The notes: generated from the letters alone by a model not told the origin. Numbered from the stretch's first letter, positions 35,252-44,008 are shown. The stretch: 58,341 bases of DNA from an uncultured Granulosicoccaceae bacterium (GCA_937957915.1 CALGNZ010000075.1:1-58341), one strand, 5' to 3'. A program made the numbers and translations.

Positions 35252-37744
35252 TTACTGGAAAGTATCATAGTGACTGTCGGCAGTCGCTTTGGAGTTAGGG
35301 TTGTCGGTCAGGTTATTCCAGAATCGGGTAAGGGCATGTTGCAGATTATCTGTGTCATTGCACTGATTAACCTGCCAGTGTGACGGAAAGAGCGTTTGAT
35401 AGAATGGCTCCGTCAGACGCTGGTCCACAAGGATGACGACACCTTTGTCGTTTTCAGATCGAATAACGCGGCCTGCCGTTTGCAGCACGCGGGTCATGCC
35501 GGGGTAACGGCTGGCGTAGTCAAATCCGTTCATTCCCTGGCGATTATAGTCCTGTTCAATTAACTTTTGTTCAAGTGACAGTGAGGGTAATCCTGTGCCT
35601 ATTACTATGGCACCTATCAATTTGTCGCCTGTGTAATCCACACCTTCACCGTAGATGCCACCGAGGATTGAAAAGGCGAGTATTGCATCGTTTGATTCAA
35701 AGCTTTGCAGAAACTGCTCCCGGGTCGACTCATCTGCATTTCGTTGCTGAATAATGGTAGGAATGTCCGGGTGGCTGCGTCGAAATTCGTCGTACACTTT
35801 CTCCATAAAAAAGTATGAAGGGAAAAATATCTGGTAGTTGCCCCGTTTTGCTTTATATACCTGTGCTGAAAGGGTGACTAGCGGCTCTATCGCTTTGTCT
35901 CTGGCGCGATAGCGCGTATCGATCCAGTTGCACAAAAACGTCCCCTGATTTGCAGGTGGAAAAGGTGATTCGAGTGCAAGGCAATAAGTGTCCTCGGGCA
36001 AGCCAAGGCAATCTCTGGAAAATTGCTGCGGTCGCAACGTAGCAGAGAATACAGTGGTTGAGCGGAACTGCTTAAATGACTGTGACAGCGGATGTGTGGC
36101 GTTAAGACAACGCAATTGCACTGTAATATTCTTTGCGTATCGCTTGTGTTTCGCCGCAGGTTTGTGGGTGATGGTGCGGTGGTGATCACCAAACAAGTCG
36201 GCGATTGCCCGGTAGCGATATAATTCTTTGGCCACATCAATGGTTTTTTCAGATAAAGCTACGTTGTTTTCTGTCAGCGCGCTGAGTGAGTCAACGCACT
36301 TGTCTACCGCTTTGCTAATAGTCTGTGGCACTTCGGCGCTGGCTGATTCTTCTCCATCCTGAGTTTTTGCCCAGCGGTCAATTGCTCTGATGACACGCTC
36401 AAGTTCTTTTGCCATAAGCGGTTGCTCGGAACACTCACTCGCTGCAATTTTTATATCTGCCCTGACCAGTCTGGCTGAGTACATTGATCGGGCGCGTTCT
36501 GCCAGATTGTGAGCTTCGTCGATCAGCAGCAGTTGCCTGCCGGCATTTTCGGTAAAGTGTGTGAGCCTGACCAGCGGGTCAAATACATAGTTGTAGTCGC
36601 AAACGATAACGCTAACCCAGGGCAGCATTTGCAAAGTTAATTCAAACGGGCAGAGTTGATGTTTGTGTGCCATCGCATCTACATCAGACGGGGCAACGCT
36701 TCCCATATCGAGTAACTCAGCTCTGGCTTCAGGCAATCGATCAAAGAACCCAACTGTGAGCGGGCAGCGTCCGTCGGCATTTCGTTCGCAGGTGCCGTTG
36801 CTGCAATGGCAGGTGGTTTTCTTTGCAGTGATGGTGATTGCAGTCAGGGCGACACCGGCAGATTCCAGTTGACGTATACAGCTATTGGCCGCCTGGCGCC
36901 CAGAGTTTTTTGCGGTGAGGTAGACCACCGTTTCTATGTGCTTTTCCCCCATCGATTTTATGGCCGGGAATAGCGCACTGACGGTTTTGCCAATGCCGGT
37001 GGGTGCTTCGCATAGCAGTGTTTTTTTGTCGCGAGTAGTTACGAAGATCGAGGCCGCCATTTTTCTCTGGCCATCGCGAAAATTGCTGTGAGGAAATTGC
37101 ACCGTTCTGGCAGATTGCCGGAGCTGTACCTGGGTTTTGGTTATCCGCTCCATCCACTGCAGATATCGTTTGGCGGCATCCTGAGTAAACTGTTCTAACT
37201 CGGAAAATTGTACAATTCGCGAGTCGACCGTTATTTCGTCTGTATGCAGGTTAATCCAGATCAGGCGCAAATGAATGGAGGAGTGAGAAGCACTGGCAGT
37301 TGCTTGTTGACTCTTGGCTTTAGTGTTGTTATCGCTTTCATCGGCAACGTTGCGTTGTGCCTGTTTTAGATCGGCTAGCACACAGTAGCCGTATATTTTT
37401 AATTGCGCCCAGTGTAGATCGACCGTCGATTGTGGCTGTTTGTCGGGTGGGGCATAGCAGCTTTTTATTTCTCCCACTGACGCGGTATCAGAGCTGTTCA
37501 CCGGCATTTTGAGCAGGTCCACGCGACCACCGAGCTTTAAGGTCAGGTTGTCGCGTGTAATTGACGTGGTTACGTTGACTTCTGCCTGTTCGCCATTGTC
37601 TTTTTGTTGTTGTAGTTTCTTGTGTGCTATTTGCCCCTCGAGGGCGGTTGGTCCGGCCGGGCCTGTGTGCACCAGATCACCACTTCGGCAGGCGAAGTCG
37701 ACGAATTTTTTAATTGAAGCTCGGTAGGTTTTTACTCTCGGCAC
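35252..37744 (-). CDS. Fe-S XPD/DinG-type DNA helicase with N-terminal nuclease-like domain
   Basis: The 830-residue protein begins with a PD-(D/E)XK-like region (ALEGQIAHKKL, RVDLLKM, VGEIKSCY), as in Cas4/RecB-like nucleases. It continues into a superfamily 2 helicase: Walker A EAPTGIGKTVSAL, cysteine cluster TTCHCSNGTCERNADGRCP with a further Cys in QLCPFEL (probable 4Fe-4S site), DEAH box LLIDEAHNLAERA, and C-terminal GRVIRSENDKGVVILVDQR. It should unwind DNA 5' to 3'. GTG 37744 is only 9 bp after the VRR-NUC stop, so translation is likely coupled. Joint DNA-repair work with that nuclease is inferred from the pairing. Confidence 0.9.
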   Translation of the reverse strand: MPRVKTYRASIKKFVDFACRSGDLVHTGPAGPTALEGQIAHKKLQQQKDNGEQAEVNVTTSITRDNLTLKLGGRVDLLKMPVNSSDTASVGEIKSCYAPPDKQPQSTVDLHWAQLKIYGYCVLADLKQAQRNVADESDNNTKAKSQQATASASHSSIHLRLIWINLHTDEITVDSRIVQFSELEQFTQDAAKRYLQWMERITKTQVQLRQSARTVQFPHSNFRDGQRKMAASIFVTTRDKKTLLCEAPTGIGKTVSALFPAIKSMGEKHIETVVYLTAKNSGRQAANSCIRQLESAGVALTAITITAKKTTCHCSNGTCERNADGRCPLTVGFFDRLPEARAELLDMGSVAPSDVDAMAHKHQLCPFELTLQMLPWVSVIVCDYNYVFDPLVRLTHFTENAGRQLLLIDEAHNLAERARSMYSARLVRADIKIAASECSEQPLMAKELERVIRAIDRWAKTQDGEESASAEVPQTISKAVDKCVDSLSALTENNVALSEKTIDVAKELYRYRAIADLFGDHHRTITHKPAAKHKRYAKNITVQLRCLNATHPLSQSFKQFRSTTVFSATLRPQQFSRDCLGLPEDTYCLALESPFPPANQGTFLCNWIDTRYRARDKAIEPLVTLSAQVYKAKRGNYQIFFPSYFFMEKVYDEFRRSHPDIPTIIQQRNADESTREQFLQSFESNDAILAFSILGGIYGEGVDYTGDKLIGAIVIGTGLPSLSLEQKLIEQDYNRQGMNGFDYASRYPGMTRVLQTAGRVIRSENDKGVVILVDQRLTEPFYQTLFPSHWQVNQCNDTDNLQHALTRFWNNLTDNPNSKATADSHYDTFQ

Positions 37745-37753
37745 TATAGATCG

Positions 37754-39565
37754 CTATCGTGTTGCTGCGTTTTTATTATCGGTTGTTGTAGAGCTATTCT
37801 CAGTTGTTGATTCGGTTTCAGTTAGCGGTGCGCTGGACGCTTCCGTCTGTGTTCCATCAACTGCGAGACCTTCGCTTTCGGCGAACTTAACATCGACAAC
37901 GGCATGGGGGATATCGTTGGCAGCAAAGTGCTTCATCCACCGGCGCTGGTGCTTCTGCAGTTGGTCACCCGGGCCTTTTACCTCTAGCAGTTCGTAACCG
38001 CCGCTGTCTGCAAAATAGATAAGATCAGGGAGCCCGCTGCGGTGCGCGGGGATATCGCGTAACAGTTGCTCAAAGAGAGTTATCCAGTGTGCGAGCGGAA
38101 TTCTCGCTATTGCGAGGATAGCCAGTTGTCTGCTCACAACGTACCAGTTCACCAGTGGATTGCTTATTCCCTGTTTCGTGTGCAGGTTTGGCAGTACAAG
38201 TGACGACAGGCCGTTGTGTTGTATCTGCTGCAAACGTGTTTCAAACAGGTGCCTGCGATTGTCGGTGAATTCGGCTTCCCTGAAATCGGCAGGAGCGGTT
38301 TGAAAAGGATGATAAAAAGCGCCTTCGATCGGGGCAAAGATAATATCCCACATCACCAGTCCGAAAATTCCGGTAATCAGGGAGTTTTCGACGTAAAAGC
38401 ATTTGCCTGTTTTTGCGTAGTGCAGTGCGGCGGCATATTCCACCGGCAAGCCAAATGACGGTAGCGTCAGTGACACTATCGGCGGAGTATACTTTTCTAC
38501 TTTTTTAAAGTCTGCATTTAGTGTCTTCGCCAGTGGTTGTGCAAATTGCTCGGCAAAGTCAAGTTCTGCTGCGTCATGAGGGTTGTCGATTATTGCTTTG
38601 CAGATTGAAAATGCCTGCTGAGGGTGGCCGTGCCTTGCATGGATTCTTGCCAGTCGCTCGCGTGCCGGGGGCCGATCGGTTGTCTGATAGATTGCGGTGG
38701 CGTGTTCGACAGCGTCAAGTCTTTCCAGTTGCCGGGCAATTCTGTTTGACCATTTTTGCAGACGACGCCTGAGAGCGTTGTCAGAAGATACGATCTCTGG
38801 TGGTATTGCGAGTAACTGCTGGTGTAATTCAAGCAGTGCATCAGGGTCTGATTTTGTCGTATCGTCGTAATTGTCAATACATGCGTAGTAGTGACGGTGG
38901 GCCAGTAATTGTGCTCGATTGCTAAAGGGCAGGGGCAGGTCTTTATGCAGTGTTGTTTCATAGCGTGTGAAACCCAGGTCGCGCAGTACGAATGCGCTGA
39001 TATCCTGATACAGATCACCAAAAAACAGCAGCTGGAAATTGATGAAAGCATCTTTGTAGGCAACTCGAAAGACACTGTCGGTTCGCAGTAGTAAATCTAC
39101 CGGTGAGCAGCCAAAAAGATCTTTTTGTAACAGCATGGCACAGGCTTCAGCGGAGTCTGATAACCATTGACTGCGCCGAGCGGGCGCTGCCACTGGCAGG
39201 GCGCTGTGCATTTCCTCGCGGTTAAATAGTTCTGCCCAGCTCTGCACGTTGTTCGTGTCAGCGGGGATGCAAAACTGCTGATCAGCTAATTCAGTCAGCG
39301 CGTCAGCTACCTGGTTTATTTCCGGATATACCGTTTTACTGACTCTGAAATGGTCGCGCTTGCGCATAAGAAGGCGGCAATAGAGTTGCTGCGCGGAAGG
39401 TCCAATCGACTGATAGGCGGTAAAAAAATGTTTTTCGCGATCATCAAGCAGTTGCCAGTAGTTGTCGCTGACAAACGCTATCAACTCGTTAAAGTTATCG
39501 TGGTAATAATGTTGCGAAAGTAGTTTCGCTTTTTGTGTCGGCTGTGTTGTCACCTCGGCAGGCAC
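37754..39565 (-). CDS. VRR-NUC domain protein, FAN1-like nuclease
   Basis: The 603-residue protein has a C-terminal VRR-NUC (PD-(D/E)XK) nuclease: SGLPDLIYF, YELLEVKGPGDQLQKHQRRW, with the Asp, Glu-x-Lys and Gln catalytic set. The middle is alpha-helical and TPR-like (LARIHARHGHPQQAFSICKAI), as in bacterial FAN1, a structure-specific nuclease that acts on interstrand cross-links and 5' flaps. The C-terminal tail is Ser/Thr/Glu-rich and probably disordered. The start is GTG 39565 without a clear ribosome site; another GTG four codons later is possible. It is first in a two-gene operon with the Fe-S helicase. Confidence 0.9.
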   Translation of the reverse strand: MPAEVTTQPTQKAKLLSQHYYHDNFNELIAFVSDNYWQLLDDREKHFFTAYQSIGPSAQQLYCRLLMRKRDHFRVSKTVYPEINQVADALTELADQQFCIPADTNNVQSWAELFNREEMHSALPVAAPARRSQWLSDSAEACAMLLQKDLFGCSPVDLLLRTDSVFRVAYKDAFINFQLLFFGDLYQDISAFVLRDLGFTRYETTLHKDLPLPFSNRAQLLAHRHYYACIDNYDDTTKSDPDALLELHQQLLAIPPEIVSSDNALRRRLQKWSNRIARQLERLDAVEHATAIYQTTDRPPARERLARIHARHGHPQQAFSICKAIIDNPHDAAELDFAEQFAQPLAKTLNADFKKVEKYTPPIVSLTLPSFGLPVEYAAALHYAKTGKCFYVENSLITGIFGLVMWDIIFAPIEGAFYHPFQTAPADFREAEFTDNRRHLFETRLQQIQHNGLSSLVLPNLHTKQGISNPLVNWYVVSRQLAILAIARIPLAHWITLFEQLLRDIPAHRSGLPDLIYFADSGGYELLEVKGPGDQLQKHQRRWMKHFAANDIPHAVVDVKFAESEGLAVDGTQTEASSAPLTETESTTENSSTTTDNKNAATR

Positions 39566-39792
39566 TCTGAGTACAATTCAATCTGTTTTACCACCGAGGA
39601 GTTCCGCATAACGTACTTGCGCGACATTACAGGGGCTGTAGTGCACCCAACCTTAGGGCCGGCGATAGCGAGAGATATCGTCATACAGAAATGACTATTC
39701 ACTTCAGTTGCTCGAACTGTCTGGCTCAAATTTTCACGTCCGCGCTGCTGCCCTTTTGGCTGGACAGAGTGTTGAGTGGCCGGTGAATCAGG

Positions 39793-40488
39793 TTAGTCAT
39801 TCAGCGCCCACTCAACTGCCGCCTGTGCGTGAATTGCCGTGGTATCAAAAAGTGGTATATCAGTATGTTGCTGCTGAACCAGTAGTACGATTTCCGTGCA
39901 GCCCTCGATGATTGCCTGCGCTCCCTGTGCATGCAGATCATTCATTATTCTTAAATAGTGCTGCCGTGATTCCTGTCGCACGACGCCACGGCATAGTTCG
40001 TCGTAGATAATGTTGTGGACAACGTCAATATCAGATTCGTTTGGTACCAGCACCTCGAGCTTATGTCGATCAGCAAGGCGGCCTCGGTAGAACTCCTGCT
40101 GCATAGTAAACGCTGTGCCGAGCAAACCAACTTTGTCAATGTGCTGTAATTTTATTTGCTCAGCGGTTGCATCGGCAAGATGCAGCAGCGGAATGCCAAT
40201 AGATGCTTCTATTTGATCGGCAACCTTGTGCATGGTGTTGGTGCAAATCAGCAGGAAATCGGCCCCGGCCAGTTCAATTTGTCTGGCTGCGTTGCAGAGC
40301 AGGGTGGACGCACTGTCCCAGTCGCCGCGATGCTGCAGCGCTTCGATTTCCTGAAAATTGACGCTAACCATTGCGATTCGGGCTGAGTGCAGGCCACCCA
40401 GTCTGGCTTTGACATCTTCATTAATTAATCGATAGTACAGGGCGGTACTCTCCCAGCTCATGCCGCCCAGCAAGCCAATTGTTTTCAC
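39793..40488 (-). CDS. Aspartate/glutamate racemase family, YgeA-like
   Basis: The 231-residue enzyme is a cofactor-independent amino-acid racemase. The opening GLLGGMSWESTALYYR is a family hallmark. Two catalytic cysteines are in place: Cys82 (ICTNTMHKVAD) and Cys197 (EGCTEIVLL). Broad-specificity members act on homoserine, aspartate or glutamate; the substrate here is not decided. It ends 227 bp upstream of the VRR-NUC start on the same strand, so it is probably a separate unit. The start is ATG 40488. Confidence 0.9.
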   Translation of the reverse strand: MKTIGLLGGMSWESTALYYRLINEDVKARLGGLHSARIAMVSVNFQEIEALQHRGDWDSASTLLCNAARQIELAGADFLLICTNTMHKVADQIEASIGIPLLHLADATAEQIKLQHIDKVGLLGTAFTMQQEFYRGRLADRHKLEVLVPNESDIDVVHNIIYDELCRGVVRQESRQHYLRIMNDLHAQGAQAIIEGCTEIVLLVQQQHTDIPLFDTTAIHAQAAVEWALND

Positions 40489-40821
40489 TTCTACGCCCTT
40501 GTTAGAGTTTTATTGAGAGTTTTGCAAATTGCAGCGCCAGCGAACTCATCCATTGTAAAGACGTTTTGCATAGCAGGTCTTCAGTCTGAGGCAGCAGGTA
40601 GTTTGCGCCGTGCCAATGATGCTACCAATTTGGAGTGGGTTCGTGCCGTGGTATGCGGAACGAGTTTGCCATAAACTGAAGCGCACAGCAGTGACAGTCG
40701 GGGTACCTGAGCTTACAGGGTGATAGACTACGCGGGGGCGCGGGTTGTGGGGCTCCGGGTAATCTGTTTAGCCTGGCTTCAGGTCTCTTGTTTCAGCAGC
40801 TTTACACGGGAAACGCGGTAT
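40489..40821. other. Divergent intergenic region, no gene seen
   Basis: It separates the racemase (minus) from the VOC gene (plus). The VOC frame stays open to about 40720, but the extension lacks a ribosome site and family similarity. I could not identify a confident promoter. Confidence 0.4.
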
Positions 40822-41199
40822 ATGAAGCTTAACAGTCTGGATCACTTCAATATCTCTACCGCTTGTCCGGAGGACACGGTCAAATTCTACTGCGAGATTC
40901 TGGGCATGGAAGACGGGGCTCGGCTGCGGCCGCCGTCGCAGTCGCCCGGTACCTGGTTGCTGTTAAATGATCAACCGGCATTGCATATTAACTTTGTCAG
41001 CGAGTCGCTTGGTGATGTGACCGGCCCAATTGATCATTTGGCCTTCGATGCCAGTGGTGTCGAGCAGTTTGAGCAGCGGTTAAATGAACATGGCGTTCTT
41101 TACAACAAAGTAGAGCGTCCGGCAGTCGGGCTAATTCAGTTGTTTTTGCGAGACCCGAATGGCATCAAACTCGAGCTGAATATTCGCGGTGAAATCTAA
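40822..41199 (+). CDS. VOC/glyoxalase-fold protein
   Basis: The 125-residue protein has one VOC module pair: LDHFNISTACPEDTVKFYCE, then IDHLAFDASGVEQFEQRL and FLRDPNGIKLELN. Candidate metal ligands are His8, His in GPIDHLAF and Glu in KLELN. It could be a small lyase or dioxygenase; no substrate can be given. The start is ATG 40822. galM follows 15 bp after the stop, so the two are probably co-transcribed. Confidence 0.85.
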   Translation: MKLNSLDHFNISTACPEDTVKFYCEILGMEDGARLRPPSQSPGTWLLLNDQPALHINFVSESLGDVTGPIDHLAFDASGVEQFEQRLNEHGVLYNKVERPAVGLIQLFLRDPNGIKLELNIRGEI

Positions 41200-41214
41200 C
41201 CAGAGGCAGTTCGC

Positions 41215-42285
41215 TTGACCATTGGAATTTCCTGTTCCCCTTACGGTATTACAACCAATGGCGACAGCATTGATCATTATGTTTTAACCAATTCCAATGG
41301 CGTTGAGGTTGGAATTATAAATTACGGTGGAATAATCACCAGTCTTCGTGTGCCTGACCGAAACGGGGTATTCGACGATGTCGTGCTCGGCTACGACACG
41401 CTGGCAGAGTATGAAAAATGCCCGGCTCATTTCGGTTGCATCACCGGTCGCTATGCTAATCGTATTAGTCAGGGGCACTTCGCCATTGATGGCCAGAGCT
41501 ATCAGTTGGAGACGAACCGCGGGCCACATCATCTGCACGGCGCTTCAGCCGGGTTCGGCAAAGTGGTTTGGCAGGCTGAAACAGTTTCAGAGTCTTCGGC
41601 TGTGGTTTTGCGTTACCTCAGCGTTGATGGTCATGGCGGTTACCCGGGCAACCTGCAAGTCGAGGTGATCTATCGCCTGACTGAACGCAATCAGCTGCAA
41701 ATTAGCTACCGGGCAGTGACCGACAAGCCAACCATTGTTAACCTGACTAACCATAGTTACTTTAACCTGAAGGGGCATCAGCATGCGGTGTCCGGCGGTG
41801 TGCTTGATCATCAGCTTTGTTTAACGGCTGATAGTTTCGTGCCTTCGGACAATGCCGGAATCCCGCTTGGTGGCCTGCAGAATGTCAATAACTCTCCGTT
41901 TGATTTCCGGCAGCCGACCAGGATTGGGGCTCGTATTCGGGAGGCACACGATCAGCTGGAAAATGGCAAGGGCTATGACCACAACTGGGTAGCCAGTGGA
42001 CCCGCCGGGGAGTTAAAGCGAGTGGCCAGGGTCGGCGAGCCGGTTACTGGCAGAAGGTTGACTGTTGAGACCACGCAACCCGGTGTGCAATTTTACTCCG
42101 GCAATAACTTGTCTGACTGTGCGGGCAAGTCAGGGGCTCGCTACGGCAATCAGGGGGCGCTGTGTCTTGAAACTCAGTATTTTCCGGATTCGCCCAACCA
42201 TCCAGAGTACCCGCCAACCATTGTGCGACCTGATGAGGAATGGAGAGAACAGGCGATCTTTACTTTTTCAGTATCGGAAGGTTAG
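41215..42285 (+). CDS. galM: Aldose 1-epimerase (galactose mutarotase)
   Basis: The 356-residue enzyme interconverts alpha and beta anomers of hexoses. Signatures are INYGGIITSLRVPDRNG, the substrate-binding GPHHLHGASAGFGKVVW, the catalytic His in NLTNHSYFNLKG and the catalytic Glu in LCLETQYFPDSPNHPEYP. The start is TTG 41215, with GAGG ten bases upstream. It follows the VOC gene by 15 bp. A LacI-type regulator lies 700 bp downstream, with the micro-ORF pair between. No other galactose genes are present, so it may serve another sugar pathway. Confidence 0.93.
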   Translation: MTIGISCSPYGITTNGDSIDHYVLTNSNGVEVGIINYGGIITSLRVPDRNGVFDDVVLGYDTLAEYEKCPAHFGCITGRYANRISQGHFAIDGQSYQLETNRGPHHLHGASAGFGKVVWQAETVSESSAVVLRYLSVDGHGGYPGNLQVEVIYRLTERNQLQISYRAVTDKPTIVNLTNHSYFNLKGHQHAVSGGVLDHQLCLTADSFVPSDNAGIPLGGLQNVNNSPFDFRQPTRIGARIREAHDQLENGKGYDHNWVASGPAGELKRVARVGEPVTGRRLTVETTQPGVQFYSGNNLSDCAGKSGARYGNQGALCLETQYFPDSPNHPEYPPTIVRPDEEWREQAIFTFSVSEG

Positions 42286-42393
42286 TGTAAAGAAAATGTA
42301 GCAAAAAGACTCAAAATGTTAACGGTGTCTGAGAAATTGATGGCCGAGATGAGCATAATAAACGCATCACTTATTCAACGAGTTCAGCCAATT

Positions 42394-42459
42394 ATGTCAA
42401 TTGTTTTAGCATGCATCGCCATTTCCATTGTTACACAAGCGGCGATTTCCCGACGATAA
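42394..42459 (+). CDS. Hydrophobic micropeptide, copy 1 (21 codons)
   Basis: ATG 42394 opens a 21-codon frame ending TAA. The peptide is a single hydrophobic segment (starts MSIVLACIAIS) closing with AAISRR, so it could span or insert into the inner membrane with a positive C-terminal end. Copy 2, 370 bp downstream, encodes a close relative. Of the 21 aligned codons 8 are identical, 7 differ synonymously and most others are conservative, as expected for a translated, selected peptide. The ribosome site is weak (ACGAG about 10 bases upstream). CATAATA and ACGAGTTCA motifs upstream are shared with copy 2. No known family is recognised; it is similar in style to type I toxins or small membrane regulators. 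Confidence 0.6.
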   Translation: MSIVLACIAISIVTQAAISRR

Positions 42460-42490
42460 TCGGCTAGCGCAGCGCGCCAGAGTTCAAAGC

Positions 42491-42519
42491 CGGACACTGT
42501 ATTCCAGAGGCAGTGTCCG
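42491..42519 (+). other. Perfect 9-bp stem-loop in the micropeptide-1 3' UTR
   Basis: CGGACACTG pairs exactly with CAGTGTCCG around the 11-base loop TATTCCAGAGG. The same GTATTCCAGAGGC core appears in the loop of the next hairpin, suggesting a duplicated structural module. Confidence 0.75.
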
Positions 42520-42526
42520 ACCACAG

Positions 42527-42576
42527 AAAAACACGGTTTTCAGCGTATTCCAGAGGCGTAGAAACCGTGTTTTTTT
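42527..42576 (+). terminator. Terminator-like hairpin of micropeptide unit 1
   Basis: AAAAACACGGTTT pairs exactly with AAACCGTGTTTTT, followed by more T residues. The 22-base loop contains GTATTCCAGAGGCG. Because the left arm begins with five A residues, the minus strand also reads a stem followed by TTTTT, so it may terminate in both directions. Confidence 0.85.
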
Positions 42577-42763
42577 GTGTCCCGATTTTGTGACTTAAAA
42601 CTGGCTAACCAGCAAAACTGACAGTTATTTCTACCAAAAATCAATTGGTTATCCGCATTGTAAATATTTCGTACAGCTTGATCTATTTTGTTAACGAATA
42701 CTCGAAAAGAAAATATGAAAAGGTCATAATACGAGTTCACTTGCAATCCAGAGCAACCCCCCA

Positions 42764-42835
42764 ATGTTAGTAGTGTTCTCATGTATCGCGATTTCAGTAG
42801 TTACTCTCGCGGCGATTTCCAGGCGCCCTTCATAG
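42764..42835 (+). CDS. Hydrophobic micropeptide, copy 2 (23 codons)
   Basis: ATG 42764 opens a 23-codon frame ending TAG. It encodes MLVVFSCIAISVVT then LAAISRRPS, 15 of 21 residues identical to copy 1, with Cys7, the CIAIS core and AAISRR all kept. The hydrophobic stretch is uninterrupted from residue 2 to 18. AGAGC lies about 10 bases upstream. Like copy 1 it is followed by a small stem-loop and then a T-tailed hairpin. The lacI-type gene starts 160 bp after its stop and is probably separately transcribed beyond the terminator. Confidence 0.6.
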   Translation: MLVVFSCIAISVVTLAAISRRPS

Positions 42836-42845
42836 CGGCCTGATG

Positions 42846-42860
42846 TCGGTCTCTGACCGA
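42846..42860 (+). other. 6-bp stem-loop after micropeptide 2
   Basis: TCGGTC pairs with GACCGA around TCT. It holds the same place as the 9-bp stem in unit 1, although the sequence differs. Confidence 0.6.
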
Positions 42861-42867
42861 AATCTAC

Positions 42868-42917
42868 AAAACACGGTTTCCAGCGTATCCAGAGGCGTAG
42901 GAAATCGTGTTTTTTTT
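42868..42917 (+). terminator. Terminator-like hairpin of micropeptide unit 2
   Basis: AAAACACGGTTTCC pairs with GGAAATCGTGTTTT (one G-U), followed by a T run of eight. The loop has GTATCCAGAGGCG, almost the same as in unit 1. The extra GG/CC pair at the stem top has a matching partner change, which supports a conserved RNA structure. Confidence 0.85.
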
Positions 42918-42994
42918 CGCCTGCCATCCAGCCGGTATTTGTCGTTTCCGGGTCGTTGCTGGACTGAGAGCGAAAAAGAGCAGATTATTTGTGC

Positions 42995-44008
42995 ATGAGT
43001 AAAAATGTGGTTACATCCGGCGATGTCGCCCGCAGGGCGCGAGTTTCGCAGTCTGCTGTGAGTCGTGCGTTTACACCCGGTGCCAGTGTCGCGCCTGAAA
43101 CTCGCGAAAGAATTCACGAGGCAGCCAGAGATCTGGGGTATCGCCCGAACGCGTTGGCCAGAGCGATGATCAGCGGTCGCTCCAGACTGATCGCGCTGAT
43201 GACCGCCTACATGGACAATCAGTTTTACCCGTTATTGCTCGAGCAACTGTCGCGACGGCTGCAAGACGATGGCTATAGCGTGCTGCTGTTCATGACGGAC
43301 CCGGGCGATCAGGACAAAGTGGTGCAGCAAATCATGCAGTACCAGGTGGAGGGGATAGTGATGGCCTCTGCAACCATGTCCTCGACCCTTGCCAGGGAAT
43401 GTGCACAAACCGGTATACCTGTGGTGATGTTTAATCGGTATGTCCCTTCATCGCCTGCCAGTAGTGTTACCTCTGACAACATTGAAGGGGCTCGGTGCGT
43501 CGGTGATTTTCTGGTGCGAGGCGGGCACAAACGAATAGCTTTTATCGCCGGCGACGAAGATTCATCGACCAATCGCGATCGCGAGGCGGGCTTTTATCAG
43601 GCATTGGCGCAGCACGGTATTACTGTCTGGGGCAGGGTAGTTGGGGGGTACACATTTGAAGGTGGTGCCGAAGCCGCACGCAGTCTTTTTTCGGGCGACG
43701 AAAAACCCGATGCCGTGTTTGTTGCCAACGACCATATGGCTTTTTCGGTAATGGATGTATTGCGGCAGGAGCTTGGTCTGAGGGTGCCGGAGGATGTTTC
43801 GGTTGTGGGCTACGATGACGTGCCCCAGGCATCATGGAAGGGATACGATTTAACCACGGTGTCGCAACAGGGAGAGGCAATGATAGAGGCGACGCAGGCG
43901 ATTTTGACCGAGCAGATTGAAAGTCAGTCGGTGGTGCAGCGCGCTGTGATTTTACCGTCTCCGCTGGTGATCAGAGGAACCAGTCGCCTGCCAGATAAAG
44001 GTTGCTAA
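42995..44008 (+). CDS. LacI-family transcriptional regulator
   Basis: The 337-residue protein has the N-terminal LacI helix-turn-helix (TSGDVARRARVSQSAVSRAF, residues ~7-26) and hinge helix (NALARAMISGRS). A periplasmic-binding-protein-like effector domain follows, with DNIEGAR, GHKRIAFIAG and VPEDVSVVGYDD. It likely represses a sugar or acid catabolic unit; neighbours galM and the TPP enzyme/dehydrogenase pair are candidate targets. ATG 42995 is chosen for the family N-terminus; AAAGAG lies a little far upstream. Its operator was not identified. Confidence 0.93.
   Translation: MSKNVVTSGDVARRARVSQSAVSRAFTPGASVAPETRERIHEAARDLGYRPNALARAMISGRSRLIALMTAYMDNQFYPLLLEQLSRRLQDDGYSVLLFMTDPGDQDKVVQQIMQYQVEGIVMASATMSSTLARECAQTGIPVVMFNRYVPSSPASSVTSDNIEGARCVGDFLVRGGHKRIAFIAGDEDSSTNRDREAGFYQALAQHGITVWGRVVGGYTFEGGAEAARSLFSGDEKPDAVFVANDHMAFSVMDVLRQELGLRVPEDVSVVGYDDVPQASWKGYDLTTVSQQGEAMIEATQAILTEQIESQSVVQRAVILPSPLVIRGTSRLPDKGC

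Noticed and set aside
42540-42782. 80-codon minus-strand frame across the micropeptide region
   Set aside because: It runs through the terminator hairpin and the spacer, lacks a ribosome site and has no second copy in the other unit, unlike the plus-strand micro-ORFs.
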